From G963674505 sp964575975 (lineage in GTDB: Bacteria > Desulfobacterota > Desulfobacteria > Desulfobacterales > SKZT01): DNA of 64,000 nt. The notes under the pieces are model-generated. The model had not been told where the DNA came from and made no database searches. It saw only the letters and a program-made list of their open reading frames with translations. This document shows positions 25,575 to 34,224 of this stretch, one piece after another; position 1 is the stretch's first letter, and each line of letters opens with the position of its first letter. The translations under genes were made by a program, and so were the position numbers. The DNA lies in assembly GCA_964575975.1 (NCBI GenBank), contig CAZNTU010000006.1:1-64000 (forward strand). The letters are read 5' to 3'.

Positions 25575-26843
25575 TCAATCCCGGACAGGTTCGTAGAAAT
25601 TTCCGTCCGAGTCGAATTCCATAGGGAACCAGGAACCGACGACTTCGAGATTGGGATTGCATTCGATCTCTTTTTCGAAGGCCTGGGACACCGATATATA
25701 TTCCAAGTGGGCCGTATCGGGGATTCGGACGATGCGAGCCGATTCGGGAGCTTCGATTCCCGCAGTCGATGCGCAGACCCGAAGGCATTCCAAATCCGTG
25801 TCGAAATGAATCGGAACTGCTGCCTTCTCCGGGGAAATGGCGGCGACCGAGTTGATTTTCGTCTTTTCCCAATCGATAGAACGGACCAGTTTTGTCTTGG
25901 TTACGTCCGCGAGACCTATTCCGTTGGCGTTGCCATCGGAACCGGAAGACAGCTCCCTTACGAAGATTCGCTTGACATGGGGAGCCGTATAAAAATCTCC
26001 GGTGATGTCCCTGTGCCGACCCGTGACGTTGGAGTCCATGCCGATGCCGCTGATGTCTTTTCCCATTCGATCGACGATCAGTATGTCGATATAATCCAAG
26101 CGAATCCTCGCCATATTCGCGCAGGCTTTTTCCAACAGTTGCTTTTCCCTCTCGATCAGCGCGTCGGGCAAAAGGACTTCGACTTCGCTCAGCTTCCCAA
26201 CGCCATCCTCCAAAAGCGCCATTCCCCCCAGCACCTTTTGCTTTTTCAAGACAATCCCGGCCGCTTCTTCGATGATTCCGAAACCGGACCGGACCGCCTG
26301 TCTGTGAAATTCCGCAGCGCCTGCGGCCTTGCCGAGCCCGATGGTTAAAATTTTGCACAGCCCGCTTTCGATCGGCAACTTGAACTTCGTATGAGGCTTT
26401 ACCCGGTTGACGGGGAAAATCCAGTCGGCTACCGATGCGGTGGCGGAGAAATGAATTTTAACCCCGGACGGCGTTAGACCGATTATGCGAGTTGTCATGT
26501 CCGCTCTGATATCCGCGCCGGTAGCCGCTTCTGAAAGCCCCAATTTCCTAAGTATTTCTTTCTGCCCTTCGGCGGTTGCGCCTCCGTGACTTCCCATGGC
26601 GGGGACTATTAACGATTTCACGCCCTTTTCCGTAAATTGTTTCACGCATTCGGAAACAACCATGCCGATTTTGTCTATCCCGCGGCTTCCCACTGCAATG
26701 GCGGCGGTCTCTCCCGCTTTGACTCTGTCCGAGCGGAGCAGGCCGGCCATGGCGCGCGAAACCGCTCGTGAAACGTCGGAAATTTCCGACCGATAGAGAT
26801 TTTGCTTGACGACCGCCATTTTCGGCGAAACAGAAAAATCCAT
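25575..26843 (-). CDS. LarA-like (DUF2088, lactate-racemase N-terminal) domain protein
   Basis: A protein of about 422 residues. The N-terminal half (AIAVGSRGIDKIGMVVSECV, IVPAMGSHGGATAEGQ, RVKPHTKF, LTIGLGKAAGA) matches the DUF2088/LarA-type fold of nickel-dependent racemase-like proteins. The conserved LarA Ni-pincer residues cannot be identified with confidence, so racemase activity is not claimed. ATG 26843 is chosen as the first plausible start; the upstream in-frame extension looks noncoding. It heads the run LarA-like, ogt, hypothetical, plsC, rnj, ftsK. Confidence 0.7.
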   Translation of the reverse strand: MDFSVSPKMAVVKQNLYRSEISDVSRAVSRAMAGLLRSDRVKAGETAAIAVGSRGIDKIGMVVSECVKQFTEKGVKSLIVPAMGSHGGATAEGQKEILRKLGLSEAATGADIRADMTTRIIGLTPSGVKIHFSATASVADWIFPVNRVKPHTKFKLPIESGLCKILTIGLGKAAGAAEFHRQAVRSGFGIIEEAAGIVLKKQKVLGGMALLEDGVGKLSEVEVLLPDALIEREKQLLEKACANMARIRLDYIDILIVDRMGKDISGIGMDSNVTGRHRDITGDFYTAPHVKRIFVRELSSGSDGNANGIGLADVTKTKLVRSIDWEKTKINSVAAISPEKAAVPIHFDTDLECLRVCASTAGIEAPESARIVRIPDTAHLEYISVSQAFEKEIECNPNLEVVGSWFPMEFDSDGNFYEPVRD

Positions 26844-26927
26844 CGTTGTGCCCGTATCGAACAAAGGGCTGAAAAAAATCCCGATTGAAGAGCAACCCCT
26901 TGATAATGCTCGGAAAGTTCCCAAATA

Positions 26928-26970
26928 AAAAAACGCCCGGGACGATTTTCGGTTGTCGCGGGCGTTTTTT
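26928..26970 (-). terminator. Rho-independent terminator after the ferredoxin gene
   Basis: A stem of 10 GC-rich pairs with one mismatch, flanked by A6 and T6 runs. It lies 24 bases downstream of the ferredoxin stop, between it and the LarA-like gene. Confidence 0.85.
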
Positions 26971-26993
26971 GGAAAAATTAGAGCCTATTATAA

Positions 26994-27182
26994 TCAGGTC
27001 TCTTCGACTGTGATTGCACCGGGTTCGCATACCTCGACGCAGCTCTCGCAACCAAGGCATTCGTCGGCGTTGACGGGATTGGATTTGCCGTCTACCATTT
27101 CGAATACCTCGACGGGGCATACATCGACGCATTCTTCGCAGCCTTCGCATTTGTCTTCGTCAACAGTGGGATTAAAAGCCAT
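26994..27182 (-). CDS. 2[4Fe-4S] ferredoxin
   Basis: A 62-residue bacterial-type ferredoxin with two cluster motifs: CEGCEECVDVCP and CLGCESCVEVC (the last followed by EPGA, so the usual proline of CP is shifted by one). The protein is very acidic. ATG 27182 follows AGGAGG; the open frame extends 12 codons upstream without support. It is monocistronic between its own promoter-like sequence and terminator, and is a likely low-potential electron carrier for the Hdr-like and acetyl-CoA enzymes. Confidence 0.93.
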   Translation of the reverse strand: MAFNPTVDEDKCEGCEECVDVCPVEVFEMVDGKSNPVNADECLGCESCVEVCEPGAITVEET

Positions 27183-27272
27183 GAACAAGCCTCCTTTCTG
27201 ACATTTAAGATCGTACAATAAATAATATAACCCGATGAACTCTCACCGGGGATATTGAACGCAAAAGAAGGC

Positions 27273-27299
27273 CTTATACCAATTATCAGAATCCGTCAA
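27273..27299 (-). promoter_or_regulatory. Possible promoter of the ferredoxin gene
   Basis: On the minus strand, TTGACG (27299-27294) and TATAAG (27278-27273) are separated by 15 bases, shorter than the ideal spacing. Confidence 0.4.
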
Positions 27300-27319
27300 G
27301 CCTTTCCGCGATTTTTTGC

Positions 27320-27346
27320 AAAAAAGGCCGGACAGTTTTTCCGGCC
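27320..27346 (-). terminator. Rho-independent terminator after the 27374-28405 gene
   Basis: Read on the minus strand, GGCCGGA pairs with TCCGGCC around a 7-base loop and is followed by six T. It lies 27 bases after the stop codon of the hypothetical gene. Confidence 0.75.
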
Positions 27347-27373
27347 GTTTCAATTCCATATGAAAACAACGAG

Positions 27374-28405
27374 TTAGAAGCCTTCCGAATGCGAATATTC
27401 GAACTTTGCTACGAACACCTTTTGGGAACTGTCGCCCGTTTCGCCATTGGCCGGTTCGAAACCTCCCGGTTCTTCCTCGAAAAGAGTGCGAGGGGTCTTG
27501 CCCGGAAAAGCGAACACCTTCAATTGGCCGAAGTTCGCGCTATTCGCCGATTTTTCCGCAAGCGGGGCAAGTTCGTCCGCAGTCGCGTTCTCGGATAGTT
27601 TTCCAAGGTTTTCGGAAATCAGGTTGCGCAAGTTTTCGGCCTCTACAGAGGATCGTTCGGCCAGATCGACAGGCCCTGTAGAATAGACCGGGGGCATTCC
27701 CGTGTAGTAGGCCGGGATTTGGTCGAGCACCGCCTCGCTGGCGGTAATAAAACACCAGCAACCGTTTTCGTCGGGCTCTTCGGGGGCCTGCTCGAAGAGG
27801 GCCAGCCAAGAGGCGACCCTTTGCGCGGTCTTGTGCTGTCCGGGGTCGTCTGCGACCGCAAGGTCGATATATTGGAGAATTTCCTCGTCGTCCTCCTCGT
27901 CGTCCCCCCGCATGACGGCGAGCAGATTCTTTTCAAGGCCTTGGAACTGTTCCAGGTCCAGACTAAGCTCGTATTGCTGTTCGTCGAAGGCGTGGGCGAC
28001 CAGGAGAAACAGGCGGATCGCGAACAACTGGTCTGGTTTCGGCGCGTCCGGGGCGCTCCTCCCGCGCTTGATGTCCGCTTTGATTTGGGATGTGGACGTT
28101 TCGCCGAACATTGGTACGGTTTCGATTCCGAGGCTGTCGAAAAGCCGCGTTTTTAAAAAAGTCATCTCGCTTCCGCGATTCCGGTCCAGCCATTCCTTGT
28201 ATTCCCGGACCAGTTTTTCCAGGCGGTCCTCGTCACCGCCCAAAGGCGCTCGAAGCTCGATACGTCCTTCTTCCGCCCATTTGCGATAGGATTCCGGTAT
28301 TTTGAAATCCGAGGGATGATACAGGACGAATCGAGGAAAAAAAGTGTGGAAATTCCCGCAAAGCGTCTCGGAAATGAATGTAAACGGAAAATAAATCGGT
28401 TTCAT
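27374..28405 (-). CDS. Conserved hypothetical protein, 343 residues
   Basis: No domain recognised. The protein is soluble and strongly acidic (clusters such as GDDEEDDEEI near residue 165). It begins MKPIYFPFTFIS and has aromatic segments (YHPSDFKIP, FIRLFLL-like helices near 130) and a C-terminal FVAKFEYSHSEGF. GAGGAG precedes the ATG. It lies 46 bases downstream of the fused CysK-CysRS gene and is probably co-transcribed, ending at the terminator 27320-27346. Confidence 0.7.
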   Translation of the reverse strand: MKPIYFPFTFISETLCGNFHTFFPRFVLYHPSDFKIPESYRKWAEEGRIELRAPLGGDEDRLEKLVREYKEWLDRNRGSEMTFLKTRLFDSLGIETVPMFGETSTSQIKADIKRGRSAPDAPKPDQLFAIRLFLLVAHAFDEQQYELSLDLEQFQGLEKNLLAVMRGDDEEDDEEILQYIDLAVADDPGQHKTAQRVASWLALFEQAPEEPDENGCWCFITASEAVLDQIPAYYTGMPPVYSTGPVDLAERSSVEAENLRNLISENLGKLSENATADELAPLAEKSANSANFGQLKVFAFPGKTPRTLFEEEPGGFEPANGETGDSSQKVFVAKFEYSHSEGF

Positions 28406-28451
28406 AGCTCCTCTTGATCGATATACCTTTTATAATAATGTGATAGTATTG

Positions 28452-30734
28452 TCAGATTTTTCGGTCCATGACGGTAATGCCTCGACGTTCCAATTCGTTC
28501 CGAAGCCGGTCGGCCAATTCCCAGTTCTTTTCCGCCCGGGCCTTTTCCCTTTCGCGGAAAATACGGCGTACCTCGGGATCGGTGTGGTTGTCCTGGAAAT
28601 CGAAGATGTTCAAGACCGAATCTATGTTTTTGAACGCCTCCAAAATCTTCTCGGCGCCTTCCGGGTCGATTCCGCCGTCGCGTATCAGGATGTTGATTTT
28701 CCTGATGTTTTTGAAGATCGAGGCCATTGCCGCCGATATGTTCAAGTCGTCGTCCATGGCGCTGACAAAGCCGTTTTTGATGTCGTACAACAGCTGGTCC
28801 AGTTCGGCGCAGGGGACGCCGCTCTCCAGTTGCTCCAGGCCGCGAATGGACGAATCGATTCGGTTCAGCGCGTTTCGCGCGTCCATGAGACGTTCGGGGG
28901 AATAGACGATCGCCTTTCGATAATTGCCGGAAATTAGCCAGTAGCGGATTTCGCGTCCGGTAAAACCCTGGTTTGCAAGATCGTCCAGCGTAAGTTCGGT
29001 TATGTCCTTGTCCATCCCGGATTCGTCCGTCGCGACACGGTCGCTGTGGAGCCAGTACTTGGCCAAGGGCTTGCCGGTCACGGCCGCGGCAATGGCGATT
29101 TCGTTCTCGTGATGGGGGAATATCAGTTCGCGACCGGCGGTGTGGATGTCGAAGCATTCCCCCAGATATTTCATCGCCATGGCGGCGCACTGGATGTGCC
29201 AAGAGGGACGCACGTTTCCCCATTCCGTCTTAATGTAGATTCCTCTCTTCAACTCGGAGAGCTTGGCCCTCTTCATGAGCGTGAAATCCCTGGGGTTGTC
29301 CTTTTCGTATTCGTCCAGGTCGACGGTGGCGCCCAGCCTGATCTTGTCCAAATCGACACCCGAGAGGCTGCCGTAATCGGAAAATCGCGCGATGTTGAAA
29401 TACAGGGACCTGAGCTTTTCGTAAGCGTAGCCTTTTTTCGCCAGTTTTTCGGCCAGGGCGACCATGTCGTCGACGTGCTCGCTGGCCCTGGGATATTTCG
29501 CGGCGGGCTTTATGTTCAAAAACTCCAGGTCCTTGCGGAAATTTTCGATATGCCCCTCGGTGAAATCGGCAAGCCGCATCCCCGCTTTTTCGGAACCCTC
29601 GATGGTTTTGTCGTCGAGGTCGGTAACATTCATGACATGATTGACCTCGAAACCCCTGTATTCCAGGTATCGGAACAGGAGATCCGAGAAAACGAAACGC
29701 CTGCATTCGCCCGGATGAAGGCGGGCGTGGGCGGTGGGGCCGCAGGTATACATGGATACTTTGCCGGGGACCAGCGGCGTAAAAGGTTCCTTGCTACGGC
29801 TCAGCGTATTGAACAGCTTGAGGTCCACCTTTTCCCTTACGGTGAAAAGCGACGTGCTCAAATATCGTTCCCCGCTGTCGGGAAATATGGCCACGATAGT
29901 GCCTTCTCTCATCGACGCGGCCTTTTTCGCGGCGATAGCCATGGCGGCCCCGCTGCTCATCCCCACGAACAACCCTTCCTCCTTGGCGAGACGCCGGGTC
30001 GTTTCGAAGGCTTCTTCGTCGTCGATGTTGATTTTTTCGTCCAGCAGTTTCTTTTGGTATATCTCGGGCTGATAGGCTTCTTTCATGTTCTTGAGGCCCT
30101 GCAGTTTGTGCCCTAGGTAAGGCTCGACCCCGACAATCCGGATTTCGGGATTGAATTCCTTCAAGCGACGGGACATGCCCATGACGGTCCCGCTGGTTCC
30201 GATGGTGGCCACGAGCATGGTGATTTCTCCGTCGGTCTGTTCCCAGACTTCCTTGGCGGTACCGTTGTAGTGGGCCATCCAGTTGGCCTTGTTGTTGTAC
30301 TGGTCGGTCATGAAGTATGCTCCGGGGTTTTCCCGGACCAATCGGTAGACTTCCTCGATGGCGCCGTCGGTTCCCATGTGCCCCGGGGTCAGGAGAATCT
30401 CCGCGCCCCTGGCCTTTAAAATCTTCTGTCGCTCGACGCTGGCGGCCTCGGACATGGCGAGGAGGAGGCGATAGCCTTTAACCGCGCATACAAGTGCGAG
30501 CCCGATCCCCGTGTTGCCGCTGGTGGCTTCGATAACGACCTTGTCGGGGGTCAGCTCCCCGGATCTTTCGCCCTCCTCTATCATGGAGAGCGCGGCCCGA
30601 TCCTTGATGGACCCGCCGGGGTTGACATATTCGAGCTTGGCCAGAATCCGGACCGCCGGATTCGGGTTCAGCCTCCCGATTTCCACCAACGGCGTGTTGC
30701 CGATGGCTTCCAGTATTGAGTATCCCATTTCCAT
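28452..30734 (-). CDS. Fused cysteine synthase / cysteinyl-tRNA synthetase-like protein
   Basis: A 760-residue fusion. Residues 1-305 are a complete CysK/CBS-type PLP enzyme: GNTPLVEI, the Schiff-base lysine K44 in GGSIKDR, the substrate loop EATSGNTGIG and the phosphate loop GTSGTVMG. Residues from about 306 to the end are a full-length CysRS-like module. It has CGPTAHARLHPGE (near 330), the zinc ligands in WHIQC (near 513) and HHENE (near 540), and a C-terminal helical domain. The HIGN signature reads HPGE and KMSKS reads GMDKD, so both ATP-site signatures are altered, although the second KMSKS lysine is kept. It may couple cysteine synthesis to its charging, or the second half may have lost aminoacylation. 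Confidence 0.88.
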   Translation of the reverse strand: MEMGYSILEAIGNTPLVEIGRLNPNPAVRILAKLEYVNPGGSIKDRAALSMIEEGERSGELTPDKVVIEATSGNTGIGLALVCAVKGYRLLLAMSEAASVERQKILKARGAEILLTPGHMGTDGAIEEVYRLVRENPGAYFMTDQYNNKANWMAHYNGTAKEVWEQTDGEITMLVATIGTSGTVMGMSRRLKEFNPEIRIVGVEPYLGHKLQGLKNMKEAYQPEIYQKKLLDEKINIDDEEAFETTRRLAKEEGLFVGMSSGAAMAIAAKKAASMREGTIVAIFPDSGERYLSTSLFTVREKVDLKLFNTLSRSKEPFTPLVPGKVSMYTCGPTAHARLHPGECRRFVFSDLLFRYLEYRGFEVNHVMNVTDLDDKTIEGSEKAGMRLADFTEGHIENFRKDLEFLNIKPAAKYPRASEHVDDMVALAEKLAKKGYAYEKLRSLYFNIARFSDYGSLSGVDLDKIRLGATVDLDEYEKDNPRDFTLMKRAKLSELKRGIYIKTEWGNVRPSWHIQCAAMAMKYLGECFDIHTAGRELIFPHHENEIAIAAAVTGKPLAKYWLHSDRVATDESGMDKDITELTLDDLANQGFTGREIRYWLISGNYRKAIVYSPERLMDARNALNRIDSSIRGLEQLESGVPCAELDQLLYDIKNGFVSAMDDDLNISAAMASIFKNIRKINILIRDGGIDPEGAEKILEAFKNIDSVLNIFDFQDNHTDPEVRRIFREREKARAEKNWELADRLRNELERRGITVMDRKI

Positions 30735-30820
30735 TCCATTCGTGGTTGCGTTATTCTCGTTGAAAAAACGTAATATACGGAAAAAAACGCTCCTTTACAA
30801 CTCGACTGTATTGGCCGATA

Positions 30821-31768
30821 TTAACCGACGAAGAAGTGCCGCCCCAAAAGCTTGTGGTAGGGCGTCCAGTTTTCGGTCGTGTTTTCGCGCGCGATGAAAT
30901 CCCTGATTCCGTTCACCTTGGAATCGATTTCGTCCACGTAGTTCAAAAGGACCGCCTCGATGGTCTTGGGGACCTCCGGCGAACCGAATTCTCTCGAGCC
31001 GTGGTGGCTGACCACCATATGCTTGAGAAGAATTTCCAGCTCCTTCGGGAAGTTTCCGATCTTGTCGAGCTTTTCGTCGATCATCCTGATCCCGATGACA
31101 ATGTGGCTCAACAGACGTCCCTCGTCCGAATAGTCGATTTTATATTGGTACTCGAACTCTCTTATTTTTCCTATGTCGTGGAAGATCGCTCCGGCGATCA
31201 GCAAGTCGCGGTCTACGGGGCCTCCTCGGTAATGGTCCGCGATCTTGTCCGCCAGAAAGACCATGGACACGGTATGCACCAGCAGACCTCCTATATATGC
31301 GTGATGCATGTTCTTGGCGGCGGGGGCTCGCTTGAAATTCTTCACGAAATCCGCGTCGAACCAGAAAGCGTGCAGCAGCCTTTTCAGATGCTCGTTCCGC
31401 AGAGTTTCCGTCCTTTTGACCAAACGGTCGAAAAGATCGTCCACGTCCAAGCCGGTCGCCGGAAGATAGTCCGACGGATCGACCGAATCCGCATCGCAAA
31501 CGGTCATTTTTTTGACCACGACCTGAAGCGCGTCCCGGTATTCGGACACCTTTGCGCATATCTTCACGAAATTTCCCGAAACCGCGGCGGCGCATATTTC
31601 GTCCACGTTGTCCCACACGAGCCCCTTGATTTGCCCGGTTTTGTCCGACAAAGTCAAGGATAGGTAATTGGCGCCGTCCTTTTTCTGTAAAAGGGCTTTT
31701 TCGGCCAAAACGAAAATATCCTCGACCTCGTCCCCGGCGTTCAGCATGTTGACGAACTGCTTTTTCAT
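30821..31768 (-). CDS. YhaM-like 3'-5' exoribonuclease (OB-fold plus HD domain)
   Basis: A protein of about 315 residues. The N-terminal 110 or so residues look like an OB nucleic-acid-binding fold (FVLAEKALLQKKDGANYLSLTLSDKTG). An HD domain follows, with HHAYIGGLLVHTVSM, FHDIGKI, LLSHIVIG and SHHGSREFGSP providing the metal ligands. This is the YhaM arrangement. The start at ATG 31768 begins the conserved MKKQFVNML and has GACGGGA 8 bases upstream; a longer frame overlaps the upstream gene. It is 19 bases after the hydratase-like gene. Confidence 0.85.
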   Translation of the reverse strand: MKKQFVNMLNAGDEVEDIFVLAEKALLQKKDGANYLSLTLSDKTGQIKGLVWDNVDEICAAAVSGNFVKICAKVSEYRDALQVVVKKMTVCDADSVDPSDYLPATGLDVDDLFDRLVKRTETLRNEHLKRLLHAFWFDADFVKNFKRAPAAKNMHHAYIGGLLVHTVSMVFLADKIADHYRGGPVDRDLLIAGAIFHDIGKIREFEYQYKIDYSDEGRLLSHIVIGIRMIDEKLDKIGNFPKELEILLKHMVVSHHGSREFGSPEVPKTIEAVLLNYVDEIDSKVNGIRDFIARENTTENWTPYHKLLGRHFFVG

Positions 31769-31787
31769 TGAAAAAATCCCGTCCATT

Positions 31788-32624
31788 CTATTCGATTCCA
31801 AATGAAAGCTTTCCCAGGTCATTTCCGTAATCGGCGACGTAGAGGCCCTTTTCTCCCGGAACGATTATTCCCATCGCTCCCGTGATCAGAACTTGTCCCG
31901 GAAGAATTTGGTAGCCCTGTTCGACGATGGAGTTGGCAAGCCAGACGACGGCTGTTTTCTGATCTCCCAAGGTATCGGAACCTTTGCCCCGATTCACTGT
32001 CTCGCCGTCCTTTTTCAGAACTACGGCTATGTCGTTGAGCGCCTCAAGTTCGAACGAACGCATCGAGCCTATGATATATTGGGCAGAGGCCACGTTTGCG
32101 GCGATTATATCCACTCCTTTGAGCCGTTTCATATCGGAGAAGCCCAAATCCGGAATCTCGATTACCGGCGCGATGGCCTTGATCTTGGGTCTTAATTCGG
32201 AGAAGTCCGCAACCGGCGTGGCGATCGACTCGGCCACGATAAAGCCGATTTCCGTTTCAATCATGGGCTTTTTGAAATCCGCCGATTTGATCGTCGTAGG
32301 GCCCAAATGCCTGCCCGATTCGAACAGAACACCGACAAGGGGCGAATAGACGCCGAATTTCTCCATAGCGGCCTTCGATGTCAACCCGCCTTTGAAACCG
32401 CCGATCTTATCTTGCTTCAGACGCTCGGATACGTACCGTTTCTGTATTCGGTACGCCGTCGCCACGTCGAGTTCGGGAGCGTCGTCGGACAGGACCGGAA
32501 TAGGTTTCCCCGAGTCGTAAGCGGCAATCGACGCTCCGGATTTTTCCGACAAGTCCGCGCAACCTTCCAAGATCGACCCCAGAACGAAAGCCACCAAAAG
32601 CAAACGGGTGATTTTCTTTTTCAT
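31788..32624 (-). CDS. 2-keto-4-pentenoate hydratase/FAH-like protein with a lipoprotein signal
   Basis: A 278-residue protein. Residues 1-22 form a lipoprotein signal (KKK, hydrophobic stretch, lipobox ILEGC). The rest follows the MhpD/fumarylacetoacetase-like fold: YRIQKRYV, GFKGGLTSKAAM, ETEIGFIVAESI, PVIEIPDLGF and the C-terminal LPGQVLITGAMG. MhpD-type enzymes are cytoplasmic Mg-dependent hydratases or decarboxylases of keto-enol acids, so an exported, membrane-anchored member is unusual. GGAG lies 8 bases before ATG 32624, which is where the signal begins. Catalytic competence is not certain. Confidence 0.75.
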   Translation of the reverse strand: MKKKITRLLLVAFVLGSILEGCADLSEKSGASIAAYDSGKPIPVLSDDAPELDVATAYRIQKRYVSERLKQDKIGGFKGGLTSKAAMEKFGVYSPLVGVLFESGRHLGPTTIKSADFKKPMIETEIGFIVAESIATPVADFSELRPKIKAIAPVIEIPDLGFSDMKRLKGVDIIAANVASAQYIIGSMRSFELEALNDIAVVLKKDGETVNRGKGSDTLGDQKTAVVWLANSIVEQGYQILPGQVLITGAMGIIVPGEKGLYVADYGNDLGKLSFGIE

Positions 32625-33006
32625 GAAATCGGCTCCATTGTTTCGTTTTACGATCTCCACTTTCATTCAAGTCTTTTACCAAGGCTTTCCAATTGTCTCG
32701 GAGGCTAACCTTATAACGCGCATGCCAAATTTTCAATACGAATTCGGACAAACAGCATGAGGCCGCATGGGGCGAAATAGTGTTAAATTTCAGGGCAATT
32801 CGAGGCTGCAGCGGGGGAAGCGTTGACAAAGTCTCTTCGCATGTTCCGGAAAGAGCCTGGAGGAGCCGTGCCGGATGCTCCGGCCAAGGCCGCCGTTTTC
32901 GCATTCATTACGAAAAGGGGGTGGTATTTAACCCATGGGGGGTGATTCGCAACTCGTCTATCATCCGAGAATTTTCAAGAATCGAAAAGAAGGGAGGGTA
33001 AAAAGT
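32625..33006. other. Intergenic region, no gene seen
   Basis: 382 bp between divergent genes. It contains GC-rich hairpin-forming stretches (near 32855-32885) and ends with GGGAGGG (32992-32998), the ribosome site of the next gene. I recognise no riboswitch or promoter consensus. Confidence 0.3.
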
Positions 33007-33313
33007 ATGACAACGGCACTACTCGTAGTGATTGCGGTAATGTGGTTGCCTGTGGCGTTGCTGAACCTTGGAAAGGGAGAGGCCAAAGGGACGGGAGCCG
33101 CCACGGGCTTTGTCGGAGCAGTCGTAGCCTTGGGGGCGATTGTACCTGGCCCTCGCGTGCCTGGGGTACGCGGTGCTGACGTTCGAGGTCTGGCTCGCTT
33201 TCTACGGCAGACTTTCCGGCGTCGTCGTCGCCTGGTCCCTTATCGTCTGGGTGGGGGTGGGACTTTGGGTCCCCGCATTTTCGCTGATGACCTCCGGCAA
33301 GCTTCCTTTCTAA
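33007..33313 (+). pseudogene. Small multi-pass membrane protein interrupted by a frameshift (N-terminus AmiS/UreI-like)
   Basis: ATG 33007, behind a strong GGGAGGG, starts a frame reading MTTALLVVIAVMWLPVALLNLGKG and on to about residue 44. It resembles the first helices of AmiS/UreI-type small membrane proteins. From about 33140 the coding character moves to the +1 frame, which reads LYLALACLGYAVLTFEVW and SLIVWVGVGLWVPAF and stops at TAA 33311-33313. A run of five G at 33132-33136 is the likely site of one surplus base. Repaired, it gives about 100 residues with three or four membrane segments. The original frame instead gives an arginine-rich nonsense tail. A strong terminator follows. Confidence 0.5.
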
Positions 33314-33333
33314 ACCGACCGTAAACGGTCTCG

Positions 33334-33371
33334 AAAAAACGCCCTTGCCGTGTTAGGCAAGGGCGTTTTTT
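33334..33371. terminator. Strong bidirectional rho-independent terminator
   Basis: A 16-bp perfect stem including A6 and T6 ends (33334-33349 with 33356-33371) around a 6-base loop. It lies between the frameshifted membrane gene and the convergent tmk. Confidence 0.92.
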
Positions 33372-33439
33372 ATGGGAACGCTTGTTTTGACCAAACTTAT
33401 GGCCCAATGCAAAAGGCATGTGGACGTCGGTCGGTATGG

Positions 33440-34129
33440 TTAAAAAACGACTTTTTTGACCATCGAAATGATCGCCGAATGAATTTCTTCCCGAGGTAGA
33501 ACGGTTTCGCCGTCTTCTCCGACGCAGCTGACCGCGCGCAAGTCGTCGTACTTTTCCGTCAAGCGCGCATATTCCTTGGCGACATTGGCCTGCAAGGCCG
33601 AACTGGATTCGTGGATGTCCCTTTTTCCCTTCAGGTAGGCCCTGTCGTCTCCCGTTCGGGGTTTCGCCAATTGTTTTTCCGCAAAGGAAAATGGCACATG
33701 CAGGTAGATCGAAAGCGCCGGTCTCGGGATTCGGTTATAGGCATATTCAAAGTCGAGAATCCATTTTTCCAGTTCGATTTTCCGGCCGGGATCTTCGGTT
33801 TTCGCGCACTGGAACGCCACGTTCGAATACACGTACCGGTCGGCCAAAACGACAAAATCCTGCGCCAGCCAATTTTTTATCGTTTCTTTCGCGTCGTTTC
33901 TGTCCCCTGCGTAAAGCAACGCGACCAAATAGGGATCGATGGATTCTACCCGGCCGAATTCCCCTCTTAGAAACCTGGCTACCAAGTCGCCGTAACGACC
34001 CACTCCGCTCCTGGGAAAATGGACGTAACGGAAAGCGATCTTCCTCCGGGCCAAGAAATCTTTCAGCAACTCGATCTGCGTGGATTTCCCCGAACCGTCT
34101 ATGCCTTCGATCACGATGAGTTTTTTCAT
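33440..34129 (-). CDS. tmk: Thymidylate kinase
   Basis: A 229-residue P-loop kinase that phosphorylates dTMP to dTDP. EGIDGSGKST (8-17) is the P-loop, FPRSGVGRYG the dTMP-binding arginine region and ADRYVYSNVAFQ the DR(Y/H) motif. The lid region near 150-165 contains KPRTGDDRAYLKGKRDIHE. The sequence is more divergent than housekeeping Tmk (YVYSNVAFQ in place of YxxSxxAYQ) and could be a second, specialised copy. Confidence 0.88.
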   Translation of the reverse strand: MKKLIVIEGIDGSGKSTQIELLKDFLARRKIAFRYVHFPRSGVGRYGDLVARFLRGEFGRVESIDPYLVALLYAGDRNDAKETIKNWLAQDFVVLADRYVYSNVAFQCAKTEDPGRKIELEKWILDFEYAYNRIPRPALSIYLHVPFSFAEKQLAKPRTGDDRAYLKGKRDIHESSSALQANVAKEYARLTEKYDDLRAVSCVGEDGETVLPREEIHSAIISMVKKVVF

Positions 34130-34224
34130 GGCGACTTTTCCGAATAGATTTTTTACAAGCGATTATTTCATATTCTCGAACAAAATGATATCCTTCGGCA
34201 ATCCGAAACTTTAAGGGATGGAAA

